Origin: Xylanibacter ruminicola
GTDB taxonomy: Bacteria; Bacteroidota; Bacteroidia; Bacteroidales; Bacteroidaceae
Direction of reading: 5' to 3'
Assembly (NCBI RefSeq): GCF_900142525.1
Contig: NZ_FRBD01000017.1
Location: 1-64,000 of the forward strand
DNA: 64,000 nt
Shown here in pieces: positions 63,460-64,000 of this stretch. Below the pieces are notes generated by a model that saw nothing but the letters and a program-made list of their open reading frames with translations, had not been told where the DNA came from and searched no databases. The position numbers and the translations under genes are program-made. Position 1 is the stretch's first letter. Every line of letters begins with the position of its first letter.

Positions 63460-64000
63460 ATCACATTAACCTCCGGATAGATATCGATACCAAACTTCTG
63501 TTTAACATCCTTCTGTATCGTCTCACAAAGCTTTACTATCTCCTGTCCTGTAGCGCCACCACGATTCACCAGCACCAAAGCCTGCTTATCGTGAACCCCT
63601 GCCCTACCTAGCGATTTACCTTTCCAGCCACATTGGTCAATCATCCAGCCAGCAGGAATTTTCACGTTTTCAGCATCAATATCGTAGTGAGGCATTCCTT
63701 CGTATTGGCCAGCCAGTTCATTATATTTCGAGCGGGCTACTATGGGGTTCATAAAGAAACTACCAGCATTGCCCAGCACCTTAGGATCGGGCAACTTGGC
63801 CTCACGTATGCGGATAATGGTATCGCGAAGTTCATGCGCTGTAGGATTACTGATGCCACTCTTTTCGAGTTCAGAGCGGATATTACCATAATCCAGACGA
63901 GGTTCAAAAGTCTCAGAGAACTCATATTCTACGCTAACAATGAGATACTGATTCTTCCAGTCGTGCTTGAATCGACTCTGGCGATAACCATATTCGCACT
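63456..64000 (-). CDS. murB: UDP-N-acetylenolpyruvoylglucosamine reductase, C-terminal part (runs off the window)
   Basis: This flavoenzyme makes UDP-N-acetylmuramate for peptidoglycan synthesis. Only the last 180 or so residues lie inside the window; the reading frame stays open to position 64000. The type I MurB signature is clear: TAHELRDTIIRIREAKLPDP, then LGNAGSFFMNP with the catalytic Ser, and the final PEVNVI with the catalytic Glu. The overlap ATGA couples it to the MBL-fold gene downstream. The start and FAD-binding domain are beyond the right edge. Confidence 0.95.
   Translation of the reverse strand, partial: CEYGYRQSRFKHDWKNQYLIVSVEYEFSETFEPRLDYGNIRSELEKSGISNPTAHELRDTIIRIREAKLPDPKVLGNAGSFFMNPIVARSKYNELAGQYEGMPHYDIDAENVKIPAGWMIDQCGWKGKSLGRAGVHDKQALVLVNRGGATGQEIVKLCETIQKDVKQKFGIDIYPEVNVI

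Overview
The window comes from a Bacteroidales bacterium, most likely Prevotella-like. The evidence is the gene content: an RprX/RprY two-component pair next to an aberrant EF-G, a linked pyrB-pyrI pair, a GldB-like lipoprotein, a DUF4861 protein, a TonB-dependent receptor with an STN domain, and Ala/Glu-rich tails on L9 and IF-3. The promoters agree. Most intergenic gaps carry the Bacteroidetes -7 box TAnnTTTG, often followed by CA, and several also have TTTG 19-21 bp upstream. A-rich stretches rather than Shine-Dalgarno motifs precede the start codons. This is compact core chromosome; no insertion sequence, prophage, tRNA or CRISPR array was seen.

Layout. The left edge (1-81) looks like the promoter and boxA-bearing leader of an rRNA operon running leftward out of the window. 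Positions 163-7599 hold PBP1A, pyrB-pyrI-glyA and a DPP-IV peptidase. Positions 7665-13203 hold a radical SAM protein, GldB-like, DUF4861, a GT2 glycosyltransferase and MtaB. Positions 13471-17562 hold an unusually small acidic lipoprotein, two unknowns, a gene-free stretch of about 600 bp with a 26-bp inverted repeat, and a serine hydrolase. Positions 17748-23662 hold two ECF sigma/anti-sigma systems facing each other, one ending in an STN-type TonB receptor and the other in an unknown exported protein. Positions 23832-30022 hold rpsF-rpsR-rplI, a small membrane protein, rprY, rprX and a GTPase-degenerate EF-G2.

Positions 31240-43865 form one long minus-strand gene string. It starts with a five-gene Ser/Thr phospho-signalling cassette: a zinc-ribbon protein, a membrane Ser/Thr kinase, a four-module CbxX-type AAA ATPase, a zinc-ribbon/FHA protein and a PP2C phosphatase. 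It then continues into metA, a U32 protein and a membrane lipoprotein. This cassette is the most interesting system in the window. The kinase's disordered N-terminus carries six T-x-R motifs, good candidates for phosphothreonine docking by the FHA partner.

Positions 43985-54228 hold a LolA-like/ABC-F/M13-peptidase operon, tex, and a dCache histidine kinase paired with a pseudo-kinase in which the phospho-acceptor His is Asn. Positions 54444-61453 hold the SPOR-ruvX-def-TPR and thrS-infC-rpmI-rplT clusters. Positions 61682-62532 hold a small YtxH/holin-like envelope operon. A candidate small RNA (about 62531-62632), an MBL hydrolase and the C-terminal part of murB close the window.

A recurring oddity is a family of 7-bp tandem repeats (TTGAACA, AATTGAC and AATTCAC types) in several gaps, and once inside the signal peptide of the TPR protein.
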